A program made the position numbers and the translations under genes. DNA of 64,000 bases from Dromaius novaehollandiae (taxonomy: Eukaryota; Chordata; Aves; Casuariiformes; Dromaiidae), in the NCBI RefSeq assembly GCF_036370855.1, contig NW_026991408.1, forward strand, positions 310,001 to 374,000, in the 5' to 3' direction. The notes beneath the pieces were generated by a model, which had not been told where the DNA came from, ran no database searches, and worked only from the letters and a program-made list of their open reading frames with translations. This document shows, one piece after another, positions 1 through 26,380 of this stretch (positions are counted from its first letter, which is position 1; each line of letters starts with the position of its first letter).

Positions 1-3000
1 CACCTGCAGTCCCTGGCCAATGCAGACCATACCACACTTCTGCTGAATTGTTATACCAAACTCAAAGACAGCTCCAAACTGGAGGAGTTTATCAAGGTAA
101 TTGTGGAAGGTAAACTAGAAATAATGCAAAGTGGTTAGGTTATCGTGAGAATTGAAAAGCGGTAATGGTGGCAGAATAAATTGGCTCCTGGGAGGGGGAG
201 GAGCTATTTTTATTTAAAAAAAGGCAGGGGGGGAGCAGACAGAATGAGACTTGTACCTCAGTACCTTTGTCTTTGCTCCTTTGTTTCCAAGCTCTCAGCT
301 TCATTCTGGGTTTGGCTGACTTGCCATTTAAGTTTGGAGTGTGCTGGCTTTGGCCAGTGTGGCTAGCAATCTACTTGAGAGGTGGTTAGACTGTTTCTAT
401 TCTGCGTGTGTGACCTTTCCCTTGCATGAGAGGTGCTGAGTTGTCAATGTTTTGGTTTTCCTCGGTCTACGTAAATGATTGCTACTTGTGGATTATGGGA
501 ATAATGAGGGGGGCTGCCTTTCTGCTTCTGTTTTTGTAGACTAGTGAGAGTGAGGTCCGCTTTGATGTGGAGACAGCAATCAAGGTGCTTCGTCAAGCAG
601 GTTACTACTCGCATGCTGTGTACCTGGCAGAAAAGCATGCACACCATGAATGGTACCTCAAAATCCAGCTAGAGGACATCAAGGTGAGGAGATGCCATTG
701 CTCACATTCCTACTGGTTTTGTCAGGGGTGTGACTTCTCTATGGACCATTCTGTGGACTCTGTGGATATGGACTCCCCTAGGACTATTCAGGCGGCGATA
801 AAAACACCTGCTGCTGCTTGTGCATTGGTTCTCTGCTTCTGGTTTGTACAGTAGACTGAGGGTGGAAATCAGAAGGGTTAACTGTTTTATCTCGGCGATG
901 GCTTTTTACAGAGCCACTTAAGAGAAGGGAGGATCTTTAGCGACAGACTGAGCTAAATCACTCTCTTCTTCCCCTGGGCTAGGGCCAACCTTCCTCCCTG
1001 AGGAGGAAAATCAGCAGGAGTTGTGAGCTAGGTGGTAATTCAGAGCAAATTAAAAAATGAAGTATACCTTCATGGTATAGTTGCAGTGTGTCTTCAGTGC
1101 TCTCTGTAGCCCAAGTAGCGGTGTAACCTTGCAATGGATAACAGGTGCCAGTGTCATATGATTCCTGCTGGCTGCCCCCACAGAACTACCAGGAGGCCTT
1201 GGGGTACATTGGAAAGCTGCCTTTTGATCAGGCAGAGAGCAACATGAAGCGGTATGGTAAAATCCTGATGCACCATGTCCCTAATGAGACCACGGAATTG
1301 CTGAAGATACTGTGCACTGATTACCGGCCATCAGGAGACAAAGAAGGCCCTGGGATGCTGGAAGGAAAAAAGGTATGGTTTGCACTGACTGAGAATTGTT
1401 GCTGTAGAGTAGCAAGTTTGCAGCAAGTGGATGCTCCCACGTGCTTTCTGGTGCAGGCCTGATGTCTTAAATGTAGTGAGGAGACCTGCCCTGGTGTTAC
1501 CACCAGAGACAAAATACTCCCTGATGCTATTGCTCAGCACTGATTTCTGCATTAATTGGAATTCTGTACTGAGTATTCCTCTCGTGCCAGAGACACTGGA
1601 AATGAGCATGTTACGTGTTGGGAAAGAAGCACCTGTCTGGCTGTGGCTGGTCTGGGTGCTTAACTCTTCCTGGGCTCTATTACAGGCTAATTCTGAGGAG
1701 TTCATTCCAGTCTTTGCGAACAACTCTCGAGAATTAAAGGCTTTTCTGGAGCACATGACTGAAGTACAATCTGACTCCCCACAAGGTGTCTATGACACAT
1801 TGCTGGAACTTCAGCTTCAGAACTGGGCACACGAACAAGATGAACAGGTTTGAACTCCTCCAGCTTTGTATTTTGAGAGGGAACTTTTGTGTCTGGTGAA
1901 TATATTTGCATTCCTGCTGACCTGTAACCTATCCACGTGGGGGGTGTTAACATGAAGCAATACATGTGCTGTCCTGGACAAATAAATGGGAAAGCAGTCT
2001 GTTATCTGGGAGAGGACTCCTAATAAGGCTGAGATTGTTTTCTGTGAGTCTCATTTAAGCATGGATTCCAGAGAACACAATCTCCGTGAGCAGGTACCTC
2101 ATCCCACAAAACAAGCTGTGTGCGCTTGCCTCGGCCTCTGAGAATATTGGTTATTTGGGCCAAAGAAATTGTGTCCTGTTTGCTTAATTAGGGCTAGAGG
2201 GTAAACAGGAGAACTTTCCTTTGCTTTAGAAGAGCTGCAACTTGTCATCGGGTCTGCAAAATGGTCTATCTGCGTGTTTGTTCCACCCTGCCCTGGTTCT
2301 CTGTAGATAAAGGAGAAGCTGCACAATGAAGCTATCACCCTCCTGAAGAGTGGAAGGTTCAAAACAGTCTTTGACAAGGCCTTGGTCTTATGTCAGATGC
2401 ACAATTTCAAGGATGGTGTCCTCTACCTCTACGAACAGGGCAAACTGTGAGTGTTGCTCTCCTCATCTTTTTTCTTCCGCTACCGTGGGGATAACTGAGC
2501 CGTAAATAAGCCTTCCTGCCCTAGAAGAGTGAAAATCTCTTGAGTATCTCAAGACAGGGACTGCAGATCATGGTTCGGCTGAATCTCCCATTGTTATAGC
2601 AAGGCATTTATGTAGAGCATGAATGACAGACCAGTCTCGGCTTCTGTGGCAATGTCTGGGGATTGCATGGCAGGGTGAAAACCTTAGGTCCCTGTAACAA
2701 TTCAGCAAGTGAGGTGATTGTATAGCTGATCTGCTTCCTTCTCCTTTAGTTTCCAACAGATTATGCACTACCACATGCAGAATGAGCAATACAAGAAGGT
2801 GATTGAGGTGTGTGAGTTGTATGGAGACCAAGAGGCTTGCCTCTGGGAACAGGCTCTTGGCTACTTTGCACGGAAGGAGGAGGACTGTAAGGAGTATATT
2901 GCTGCAGTGCTGAAACACATTGAGAGCAAGAATCTTATGCCTCCACTGCTTGGTAATACTGAGACGTGGCACCAAAAAGATTGGTTTATAGCACTCTGTG

Positions 3001-4803
3001 TATACTAGAAGTCTGAAAGGTATCAATGAAGTTCGAGTCCACCACTCAAAGTACTAAGCTGCACTATAGGGAACAGTGGTGCTAGTGACAGCTCCCTAAC
3101 TGGGGGCAAAGATCTGCAGTTTCAAACACAGATGCCTACGCATCTCTGTGTTCCCTCCCGTCAGTGTGGGGAGGTGAAGGACTTGCCCAAACTCCCGCAG
3201 AGGATTGATTGGGAAGTAGGAATAGAATCTCATCTAATTGTGCTTTGTCCCTTTGATCTGAGCTATCCAAACATGCTCCCAGTCACCTGTTTCTGGAAGC
3301 ACGTTAGTTGCTGTGGCCCTCGAATGGTCAAATTTAAACAGTCTTTAAATGAGGTTTGTGATTCAGTAGAAATACCGAACCTCTTTGCCTGTAAGCGACC
3401 TCTTAAAAGAAAGTGGTCCATCCAGGTAAGACTAATGTAGCCGCAGCTCTTTGCCGGCATTTAAACTAACATGTTGGTTGTCTTCAGTTGTGCAGACTCT
3501 GGCTCATAACTCCACAGCCACACTGTCTGTGATTAAGGATTATCTCGTCAACAAACTGCAGAAGCAGAGCCGACAAATCGAGCAGGACGAGCAGAGAATT
3601 CAAAAGTACCGAGAAGAAACCACGAGGATCCGCCAGGAGATTGAAGAGCTAAAAGCAAGGTGCGGGACTCTTTGGTGTCTTGCCTTATATAGGGTAGAAA
3701 GTTATTCCACTTTACTAAGAAGAAAATGTACCTTGTCTTTTCCACCCTTCTCCTTCCTTTTGTTGTCTCAGTCCCAAGATCTTTCAGAAGACCAAGTGTA
3801 GCATTTGTACCAGTGCGCTGGAGCTGCCTTCAGTCCACTTCCTGTGTGGTCATTCCTTCCACCAGCATTGCTTTGAAAGCTACTCTGAGAGCGATTCAGA
3901 ATGCCCTACTTGCATGCCAGAAAATCGCAAAGTGATGGACATGATCCGAGCCCAGGAGCAGAAGAGAGATCTGCATGACCAGTTTCAGCATCAGGTGGGT
4001 AACGTGCTGCCTGGCTTGCCAAGTTTAAATAAACAGGATTGAGCTTGCTTTGCAGGCCCCTAAGGCTGGTAGAGAAGGGTGAGGCTGGAAGTTATTTTGT
4101 AGGCAAGGGTCTATTGAGTGAGAATAATGAGGCGTTATACCTAAGCCAGTCACTCCAGCTCTTAGGGTAAGAGGATTCCTCGATGCTCTGCAAAGATGGA
4201 GTAGCAGCCGTTTAAAGGGGCACGGGGACAGTGCAGCTCCCATGCGTTACGGGTGGTGCTTCTGCACGGTGTTTCCCTGAGGACCAAATAGCGACGTTCA
4301 GAATGGGGTAGCGGCTGGAACGTGCTCATGCCTTGGGGAAAAACTAGAGCGGCTCAGGCAGTGTGTTTTCAGTAGCTTTTGTGCTTGGGTACTATGTCTA
4401 TTTTCAACTTCTCTGTGCGTGGTTCAAACGGAAGAGTAAAGAAGGAATAGCTGAGTTCATAGAGGTTGAATGTCCCCGTCGCAGAAAAGCTTAATGCAAG
4501 AAAGGCGCTCTTATGCCTGTGTGCCGTGAGTGCCGCAGAGCGTGCACGCGTATCTGCAGCGCAGAGGGGTGGAAATGAGCGGGGAGGGACGAAGGGCTGG
4601 GCTGCAGGCTCTTCTTGATCACGCCGCTCTGTGTCCCGCAGCTCAAGTGCTCAAACGACGGCTTCTCCGTTGTCGCCGACTACTTCGGGCGAGGCGTTTT
4701 CAACAAGCTCACCCTCATCACCGACTTCCCGGGACGGTCGGCCACGACGATCGAGGCGGGCCTGCAGCGGGAGCTGCTCGTGCCGGCCAAGCGCAGCACC
4801 TGA
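1..4803 (+). CDS. VPS11: VPS11, C-terminal part (HOPS/CORVET core subunit), 9 coding exons
   Basis: Vps11 is a core subunit of the HOPS and CORVET tethering complexes that act before fusion at late endosomes, lysosomes and early endosomes. Exons read as 1-96 (cut by the window edge), 540-683, 1184-1372, 1686-1847, 2307-2446, 2750-2952, 3488-3659, 3772-3994 and 4642-4803; all joins keep frame and give the last 496 residues (human protein about 941). The sequence shows the helical-repeat region (VETAIKVLRQAGYYSHAVYL, SYFARKEEDCKEY-like), a coiled coil in exon 3488-3659 (YREETTRIRQEIEELKA), and in exon 3772-3994 a RING-H2 finger of CxxC...CGHSFHQHC...CPTC form, which closes the family's C-terminus. 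The last exon encodes ADYFGRGVFNKLTLITDFPG and ends in TGA. Identity rests on remembered human Vps11 and is very firm. Splice donors are GT throughout; the one after the coiled-coil exon (GTGCGG) is weak. Confidence 0.97.
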
Positions 4804-4858
4804 CGCGGCCGCGCCCCGAGGCTCCTGTACCCCCCCCCGCCCCAACCCCCCCAATAAA
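4804..4858 (+). terminator. VPS11 poly(A) signal, very short 3' UTR
   Basis: A canonical AATAAA lies at 4853-4858, only 49 nt after the VPS11 stop codon, behind a C-rich stretch. No other AATAAA precedes the HMBS start, so this is the probable VPS11 cleavage signal. The UTR would be under about 80 nt. Confidence 0.8.
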
Positions 4859-4860
4859 GC

Positions 4861-5016
4861 GGCCTGCCCGCGCAGCGCGGCGTCTCTCGGGGCGGCGCGA
4901 GCGGCCGTTGCCGCCGGGGGCGGGGCGGGGCGGGGGGCGGACGTGACGTGCGCGGGGGGGGCGGGGCGGCGCCGTGCAGCAGAGCGGAGCGGAGCGGGGA
5001 GCGCGGAGGTGGCGCC
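4861..5016 (+). promoter_or_regulatory. HMBS housekeeping promoter and 5' UTR in a CpG island
   Basis: The 156 bp between the VPS11 poly(A) signal and the HMBS ATG are CpG-rich. They hold several GGGGCGGGG-type SP1 boxes (about 4918-4975) and a TGACGTG, ATF/CREB-like, at 4945-4950. No TATA box is seen. This is what is expected for the ubiquitous HMBS promoter, here squeezed against the upstream gene's 3' end. Confidence 0.65.
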
Positions 5017-14728
<9,712 letters not shown>

Positions 14729-15039
14729 ACCTGTGGTGCGGTAGGCATGATTGCTACAGCTGTTGCTCAGGCCTCTGCAGCTGCTGTATCTTCATCCTTT
14801 GGGGGAAGGGATTTATTTAAACATTCACATCAGTCTCATCTGATGTGTGGACATAAAAACTTGAAATACAAAGTTAACTTGTGAGTACTTAGCTTTTCAG
14901 GGATTTCATCCTGTTCTACATTTCTCCAACTTGCAAGCTATCTCTGTGAAGCTCATTTCAATTATTTTATTTTGTCACTAGAAAGTCAAACTTGGGAAAT
15001 GTTCTCATACAGCATTTAGAAATAAGGAACTGAATACAA

Positions 15040-15614
15040 ATTAAAGACTAAGCTGTGACAGTACTAAAGAAAATAATGTCCTCTGGGTAGTTATAGAACT
15101 TGCATAATTCTTTGACTGTTATTTGGGCCTGTTCATTCATCAGATTGATGGAAGGGAGCTGAATTAGGTTGCTAATACAGGGTTCTTCATAGTAGAGTCC
15201 CAGGGACACTGTGTTCATCATAGGCCTCAGTTAAAGAATTAAGTTTGAAGTATCAGATCTAAATTTGCCACCAACCACTAATCAATTCTAATCTGAAGTA
15301 CCTGGATGGCTAATTTATCCCTGGATAGATGGAATCTGAGACAGTCGTTTATATACTATAACCAATCAACTTTGATCTAAACTTAAAGAGGAAGAAAACT
15401 GGGCTTATGGTGCCTTTTTCTGTAACTGTTGGCTATTTCCTTGTACTGTAGTAAAGAGTTAACATGTCCAGTTCCCTTTGCAGGTTCTCTCTCCAGAGCT
15501 CCTGCGCTAGTGCCTTGTAGGAACACTGACATGGCATCTTACCGGGGTGTTGTTTTGGAAATGAAGCATTGTTTATTCTCTTGGCAACGTCCACTGAATG
15601 TAACAGCCAATAAA
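15040..15614 (+). terminator. HMBS 3' region with two candidate poly(A) signals
   Basis: After the HMBS stop (14726-14728) the sequence is AT-rich and unique-looking. ATTAAA at 15040-15045 and AATAAA at 15609-15614 are the candidate cleavage signals. Use of the distal one would carry HMBS RNA past the antisense AATAAA of H2AX at 15572-15577. Which is used cannot be decided from sequence. Confidence 0.5.
15572..15577 (-). terminator. Candidate distal poly(A) signal of H2AX
   Basis: Minus-strand AATAAA about 440 nt downstream of the H2AX stop. Mammalian H2AX is known to make both a short stem-loop mRNA and a longer polyadenylated mRNA; this signal would serve the long form. Confidence 0.5.
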
Positions 15615-15935
15615 TACAGTGAAGTTAAAGGACGCAAGTGGCCCTGGGGAGCAGCGCTTGTATTTACAGTGTTCTTGATGGCAGTGGAGCGGGGGCGGCG
15701 TAAGAGTCTCACTCCGTTATTGCTGCGCCCCCCACCCCCCCCCACCCCTGCGCTCGGGCTCCGGCTCCCTCAGGCGCCCCCTCCCCCCGCCCCGGGGCTG
15801 CAGGCGGAGGCGGCGCGCGGGCCGAGCGCGGGAAGCCCCGCGGCGCCCCCGGCGGCCGGGGGGGCGGCGCGGCGCCTGGCGCCGCCTCCCGGCACGGCGG
15901 CGGGCCGGAGACGCGCCCCCTTCCCCCGCGGATCG

Positions 15936-15977
15936 CAGCTCTCCCGGTGAGCAATGTGGGTGGCCCTGAAAAGGGCC
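15936..15977 (-). terminator. Histone 3' stem-loop (15962-15977) and downstream element (15936-15945)
   Basis: Read on the minus strand, GGCCCTTTTCAGGGCC is a six-base-pair stem with a four-base loop, followed by ACCCACA, the standard replication-dependent histone mRNA end bound by SLBP. About 16 nt further on, GGGAGAGCTG matches the purine-rich histone downstream element that pairs with U7 snRNA. It lies 38 nt after the H2AX stop codon. Confidence 0.93.
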
Positions 15978-16015
15978 TTTGTGTGTGTGGCGTCGGTGGG
16001 GCTCGGCCGCCCGCC

Positions 16016-16447
16016 CTAGTACTCCTGCGACTGCTGCCCGCCGCCCTTCTTGCCGGCCTTGGCGGGGCCCGCGCCGCCGCCGCCCGTCTTCTTGGGCAGC
16101 AGCACGGCCTGGATGTTGGGCAGGACGCCGCCCTGCGCGATGGTGACGCCGCCCAGCAGCTTGTTGAGCTCCTCGTCGTTGCGCACCGCCAGCTGCAGGT
16201 GACGGGGGATGATGCGCGTCTTCTTGTTGTCGCGGGCCGCGTTGCCCGCCAGCTCCAGGATCTCGGCCGTCAGGTACTCCAGCACGGCGGCCAGGTACAC
16301 GGGCGCGCCGGCCCCCACCCGCTCCGCGTAGTGCCCGCGCCGCAGCAGCCGGTGCACGCGCCCGACGGGGAACTGCAGCCCAGCCCGGGACGAGCGAGAC
16401 TTGGCCTTAGCCCGGGCCTTACCGCCGCTCTTGCCACGGCCAGACAT
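16016..16447 (-). CDS. H2AX: Histone H2A.X
   Basis: Intronless gene for a 143-residue H2A variant of the nucleosome core. The protein opens [20 protein letters not shown], carries the complete H2A fold ([20 protein letters not shown], then [20 protein letters not shown]), and has a Gly-rich tail ending SQEY. The Ser of this SQE motif is the site phosphorylated by ATM/ATR/DNA-PK at double-strand breaks (gamma-H2AX), and the terminal Tyr is the WSTF target described in mammals. The ATG is the first after the TATA box and gives the exact N-terminus of the family. It is convergent with HMBS and runs in the same direction as DPAGT1, as in mammals. The 3' end shows both a histone stem-loop and a later poly(A) signal, consistent with cell-cycle-linked and constitutive transcripts. 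Confidence 0.99.
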   Translation of the reverse strand: MSGRGKSGGKARAKAKSRSSRAGLQFPVGRVHRLLRRGHYAERVGAGAPVYLAAVLEYLTAEILELAGNAARDNKKTRIIPRHLQLAVRNDEELNKLLGGVTIAQGGVLPNIQAVLLPKKTGGGGAGPAKAGKKGGGQQSQEY

Positions 16448-16700
16448 GGCGTCTCGCTACGGTGTCGCCTCGCACCCTCTGCGCAGCAGCTGCACCGCGA
16501 AATGGGGCCGGGGGCCCCTCACCCAGCCCCTTTATAGCCTCTGGCAAAGGAGGGCCCAGCTCATTGGACAGCGCCGCCGCGCCTCGCAATTGGTGCGTAG
16601 CCCGGAAGAACCTTCTTGCTGACTGGTCGGTTTTGCGATCCGAAGGCGCTCGCCTCGAGTCTATTGGCGACTGCGACGGGCCAATAAGGAGGTAAGGCGC
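16448..16700 (-). promoter_or_regulatory. H2AX promoter: TATA box, CCAAT boxes, E2F-like site
   Basis: On the minus strand a TATA box (CTATAAA) lies at 16531-16537, 84 bp before the ATG. CCAAT boxes lie at 16563-16567, 16589-16593 and 16663-16667, and a further inverted copy (CCAAT on the plus strand) at 16681-16685. TTTCGCGG at 16495-16502 resembles an E2F site. TATA plus multiple CCAAT is the usual layout of replication-dependent histone promoters. Confidence 0.85.
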
Positions 16701-17220
16701 CAAATTCATACCGCGGGAGGCAGTTGGGGCTCGCGCGGCTGGAGGAGGGGCGTGGCGCCGTGTGGTACCGCCGCGCGCCGTGTGGCACCGCCGCCCCTCG
16801 CGCGCTTGGGGGCGACCGCGGCCCGGCGGTGCCGCCCCCGGTGTCGGCTGTGGGGCTGCCGTTTCCCCCCGTCTCTCTCCTGCCGCCAGAGCTCCGCAGT
16901 GCTGGCCGTAGCTGCCTGTCAGGGACCTCTGGCCGGCGTGCCGGGAGCGGCGGCGGCTGGGCAGATCTCCGGCGGCCGCGCTCGGGAGGGACCGACCGTC
17001 TCGCAGAGAGCCGCTTGCGCGTCCGGACAGCCTTGGGGCAGCAAAAGCATTTATTGCGCGAGTGACAGTACCCCTGAGGGCAGAACCGTATCAGGTTTAT
17101 TTTGGTCAAAGCTGACTGTGGCACGTTGCCTGCAGGTAATAGTTTTAGATCAGTGCAAGATAATGGACTTTAGCCGTAGCACCTATTAGGTTATGTGAAT
17201 AAGGGCTAGTCACAGTACCC
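16701..17220. other. CpG-island flank, no gene recognised
   Basis: GC-rich continuation of the H2AX island to about 17040, including a short local duplication of a GCCGTGTGG(T/C)ACCGCCGC block near 16756-16796. No supported exon or RNA gene seen. Confidence 0.6.
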
Positions 17221-17769
17221 TAAAGGGGCGGAGGAACAGCAGCAGATGGGGGACCCCAGTGACCCCCCCCATCAGCATGATGCTGCCACAGCTGGGCTGC
17301 TCCTAGAGCCCTCCAAGGAGACGGTCGACCCCAGGGCCTGGGCCCTGGCCTGGGCCACCTCCGGGAGTGACACCTCCAGGGTGAGTTGGGGGCTCCCAAG
17401 ATGCCCACAGGCTGAGGGTCCCTGCCTGCAGGGGTGTGGGGCTCAGAGTGGGATACTGCGAGAAAACCATCGGGGGATGTGCAGGAGTTGCTGTGTGGCA
17501 CTTTAAGGGGATTGTGGGGATGTGTGAGACTTATTACGGGTTGTTTAGCGGAAGGCCCAAAGACGGGGAAAGGGGGGTGTCAAAATGGAATGGGAGGAAT
17601 GAGCATAAGAAAATACAAGGTTGGAGGTGGGAGGTGTCACATGTACTTATGTTGCTGGTTGGTAGGCTTGGTAGACCATGGTCTGTCCTGTCCTCTTATT
17701 GAACTATTTCTAGCTCTTTCTGGGATGAGAGGACTCTATTCTGTGTGCATCTGTGTGTACGGAGGTCTA

Positions 17770-18290
17770 AGTGCCAGCTGCTGGAGTCGAATCACTGGCC
17801 GAAGAGGCTCGTGCAACTGTGGTACCAACAACTGGGGGGACCGGAGCGTGTGCAGGTTGTGGGTGGTGGTGGTTGGTTGGGGGGTGGGGGTGTGCGTCAG
17901 TTTGTGTAATCCCCAGTGGATATCAAGTTGCACTAGCCAGCAAGTAACATGAGAGGCTTCAGAGCCAGGTATTCAGGATCAGATACTGCAGACACCTGGG
18001 TCAGCAAGTTACCTACTGGAGGTAGGTCCCAGCCAGCTGCTGGAAAAATCGGGGCTGAGGGGGAGGGTGTCTAAGCCAGCTACTGGGAAGGCTGTCGGTC
18101 TGGACCAGCTACCAGAGAGATCTACTTGTGTGTGTCTGTGTGTGAGGCCAGAGTATGAGCAACTGGAGCGGGGCTGCTGGCCTCAGGGATTCATGTGCCC
18201 TGCTACCTGCAACTGAGGAGATCAAGGAGTCCAGGGGCCAGCTACCAAAGGGATCCATAGTGTGTGTATTTATATATATATATATAAAAA
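17770..18290. repeat. Degenerate CCAGCT(G/A)CTGG-rich repeat, ending in (GT)/(TA) runs
   Basis: Variants of CCAGCTGCTGG, CCAGCTACTGG, CCAGCTACC and GCAACTGGAG recur irregularly at about 17773, 18034, 18077, 18104, 18160 and 18237, mixed with short TGTGTGT runs and a (TA)n run near 18271-18285. The spacing is irregular (roughly 27-56 bp), so this is a decayed tandem repeat or part of an old interspersed element; I cannot name the family. Confidence 0.4.
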
Positions 18291-19547
18291 TTATATTCTA
18301 CTAGCAGACCACTATCTTGATCAGCCGGGAAGGAGGATAAGGCCACTCGTATCATTCATGTTTGAGTGCTTTGTTGATCTGTGTGGCTGGCCATATGTGT
18401 TTGTGCCTACTGGGAACACATTCTCAGCCTTACTAGTGGCTGGACCTGGGGACATGGAGATGCAGCAACCTTACATCTATTAGGCTACCAGATTCAGCAG
18501 CTTCCAATGTCGCCCATCTCAGTGTCCATATCTTTGTAGTTGTATTATTCTGCGTTTCATTCCCATCAGTCTCACGCAGAATCTTTAACCTACTGCTGAT
18601 GCTCCAGTGATGCTCATGCGTGCTATTCTGTCAGGTAGGTAGCAATTCTGTGGTGAACTATGATGCCGGAAAATTCTGTATGAATAATTATGTGGATAAG
18701 AAAAATTAAACTGCAGCCTGCAGCGTCTCATTCCCAGATTAACATAAGGCTTTTATTGATGTCCTGTGCTGTGAAAGGACATGGTGACCCTTACTCTGCT
18801 AGCCTTAGAAGTGTTCTATTCCAGGAAGGAAGACGGATGATAAAGCCATTCAGAAGGTAAAGCCCTTCAGTGGGAATATTCCCAGTTGCTGTGAAAAGGG
18901 AGGCAGTCTACTGTAGAAATTAACAGCCCCCAGCAGGGCAAAAGGCCACAGGGATGTATCACACTAATTTCACTGTATGTCAGTATTCTTCCTGTGGCAA
19001 AGCACTGAAAGGAGAACTGTATCACAAGGTATTTTATTATTAGAGTGCTCTGAGTTCTGGGTATGATTTATAGCATGTTATTCTATGTTCATGGATGAAA
19101 GATAGGACTGGCATAGCCAAGAGGGGATTCTGGTTTACTTGTTCTGCTATACAGAGTCGCACAGAAATTGAAGTTGCTGTTTTATCTTTCAGGGAATAGT
19201 AACATGCTTATTTGTATATAGAGCTTTTATCTCTCCCACTTTCCCTAAGCACTCTGAGTAGATGATCTGGGTCACATTTCCCCTATGGAAGGTATTCCCA
19301 ATAACAATGACGTTCAAGTAGCATTGAATCTCTTCTGTCAGCAGAATCAGACGGACACCTTCTTGTACACAAACACAAGATCACAGTTCAAGACTGGCCG
19401 GCACAGGGTAATTGCTTGCACCTTAAAAGGCGTCCTGAGATTCTCACAGGGCCGGAATAAGATCACTCTAAACATTTGGTCAGCAATCGGAGAAAGCAAG
19501 AGATCGACTGGAAGGTGCAAATCTTTCCCCTGCTCCTGGCAGCCCAG
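18291..19547. other. DPAGT1 3' UTR and spacer, no separate gene seen
   Basis: Unique-looking AT-richer sequence downstream of the DPAGT1 stop. Minus-strand AATAAA signals at 19033-19038 and 18752-18757 are candidates for DPAGT1 cleavage. No other coding exon could be supported. Confidence 0.5.
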
Positions 19548-24748
<5,201 letters not shown>

Positions 24749-24912
24749 GGCCGCAGCGCGGGCGCTGCCCCTGCCGAGGGCGCGGAGCGGGGCCGCGCCG
24801 TCCGCCGGCGCCCTCGGCCGCGCGTTTCCAGCCGGACGCTATAAAAGGAGACACCGGGCGCCCGCGCCTCTCTCGTCTGGCAGTGAGGGGCGGGCTGCGG
24901 CCGCCATGTTTG
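24749..24912. promoter_or_regulatory. DPAGT1 CpG-island promoter with an outward TATA box and YY1 site
   Basis: Just upstream of DPAGT1 the plus strand carries TATAAAAGG at 24840-24848, pointing away from DPAGT1, and about 55 bp on GCGGCCGCCATGTTT at 24897-24911, a good YY1 match (AACATGGCGGC on the other strand). The minus strand shows no TATA. The layout suggests a divergent promoter: TATA-less for DPAGT1 and TATA-driven for a plus-strand transcript. Confidence 0.55.
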
Positions 24913-25193
24913 GCCCTGGCAAGAGCCGGGAGCGGCGCGGGGCTCTGCTCGGGGGCCGGGCCCGCTGGCGCTTTCGGTTGTGCTGAGGGTGCACGTAAGC
25001 GTCTGTGCCCCGCGCCGGAGCCTCCGCTGGCCCTCGCGCGCCTCTGCAAAACAAAGCGCCCTGCGCGGCAGGCAGTCCCTGTTCCAGCCGCGGGCGGCCC
25101 AGCAACGAGCTCCGTTCCGGGCCGCAGTGCCCGCAACCGCCATGGCCGCCGCGGCGCCTGCCGAGCCTCGCGTCACCTCCTGCTCGTCGCCAG
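24870..25193 (+). other. Candidate first exon of a transcript divergent from DPAGT1
   Basis: Downstream of the plus-strand TATA box, sequence open to splicing runs to a strong donor (CAG|GTACGTAA at 25194). It contains a 26-codon upstream frame (24906-24986) and an ATG at 25142 with 17 codons to the donor in phase 1. That phase would not join C2CD2L exon 2 (phase 0), so it is not simply an alternative C2CD2L start. AATAAA signals at 25719-25728 could end an unspliced form. It may be a noncoding divergent RNA or no stable RNA at all. Confidence 0.25.
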
Positions 25194-26380
25194 GTACGTA
25201 ATTTCCTCCGGCCGCGGGTGCTGGGCCACCGGGAGCGCGGCGGGGTGGCGGAGCTGCGGGCGGGGGCGGCCCAGGCAGGGCCCGCTGCGTGGCGGCGAGG
25301 CATGGGGAGTCGGTGCGCGGTCCCGGCGGGCGGCGGTGCTGGGAAGGGCCCTCGTGGTGGCGGGTGGCCTCGAAGGTAACGGCCAGACGGCGGTGCGGGC
25401 GGAAGAGCTCGTGGCAGACAGTGGGGACGGCGGAGGCAGCGGCCCTCAGCAGCACCAGAACCTCCTCCCCCCCCCCCCCCCCCCCCGCAGCCTTTGGGAT
25501 CACCAGAAACGCGTTTTGCCGAGGCCGCGGATGCGGCGTTGGTGGTGGCAGCTGCGGGTGACTTCTGGGCCGCCCTGTCTCCGCCGTGCTCGGCTGCGCG
25601 CTTGCTGGTGGACTGGTGGTTGCTCGGGTTGCCTGGGGAGCCCTGGCTCGCTGCGTAAGAGTGAACGGGGGAGGGGCTCGCGGTTTTATTGCCCCCCACA
25701 GTTCCTCGCTCGTTGAAAAATAAATAAAATGTGGCACTGGTCTTCACGCACCAGGACAGGAAACCTGTAACAAGTCTCTGGTCTTCGAGTAACCATTTCT
25801 GCAGGAAAGACAGGATAGTTGCAATTTCTGTTCTTTGGCGTTGCGGTGGAATATCCGATGTTAGTCACGAGAGGGCAAAACACAGCAGAAGGGGCAGCAG
25901 TGGCGAGAATCGCCGCCTTTTGTCCCGTGTGTGTTCTGGTGGGGTGGGGTGACCCGGGATGGTTCCGATGGCTTTTTCTGTGCTGATAACAGAGCTGCAG
26001 CTGTGTTGAGGGAAGCCTTTGCAGGTGTACTGCCTCCTGAACTTCTGTAAAAAGGAGTTTGCACGCTTTAGTGGAGGCTGAAATAAACTTTGAGGCAGGC
26101 ACGTGTTGCTCCGAGGGGGGCAAGTGCCGCGCAGAGGCAGAATGGTTGGGCAAAGACCCCCCGCAGCTCTAGTTGCTGTCTCGCAGCTGGTGTTTTGGAA
26201 GGTGACTGTTCATTTTACCTGCCCTCCGCAGCGAGGGTCACCTAAGCCAGAAGCAGGCAAGCGAATGGCCGCCGGCTCTGTAACGGACTGCGTGCCCGGG
26301 GTGAGCATGCCCGTTGCTGCATCGGAAAAGCAGCACGAACTGGAGGGACAGTGTTTTTAGTCAGAGCTGGAGGAACGCTC
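25194..26380. other. Spacer between DPAGT1 and C2CD2L promoters
   Basis: CpG-rich until about 25560, with a C20 homopolymer at 25467-25486, then AT-richer. No protein exon recognised. AATAAA occurs near 25719-25728 and at about 26083. Confidence 0.6.

Noticed and set aside
15947-16537. 196-residue plus-strand frame opposite H2AX
   Set aside because: Antisense shadow of the histone gene.
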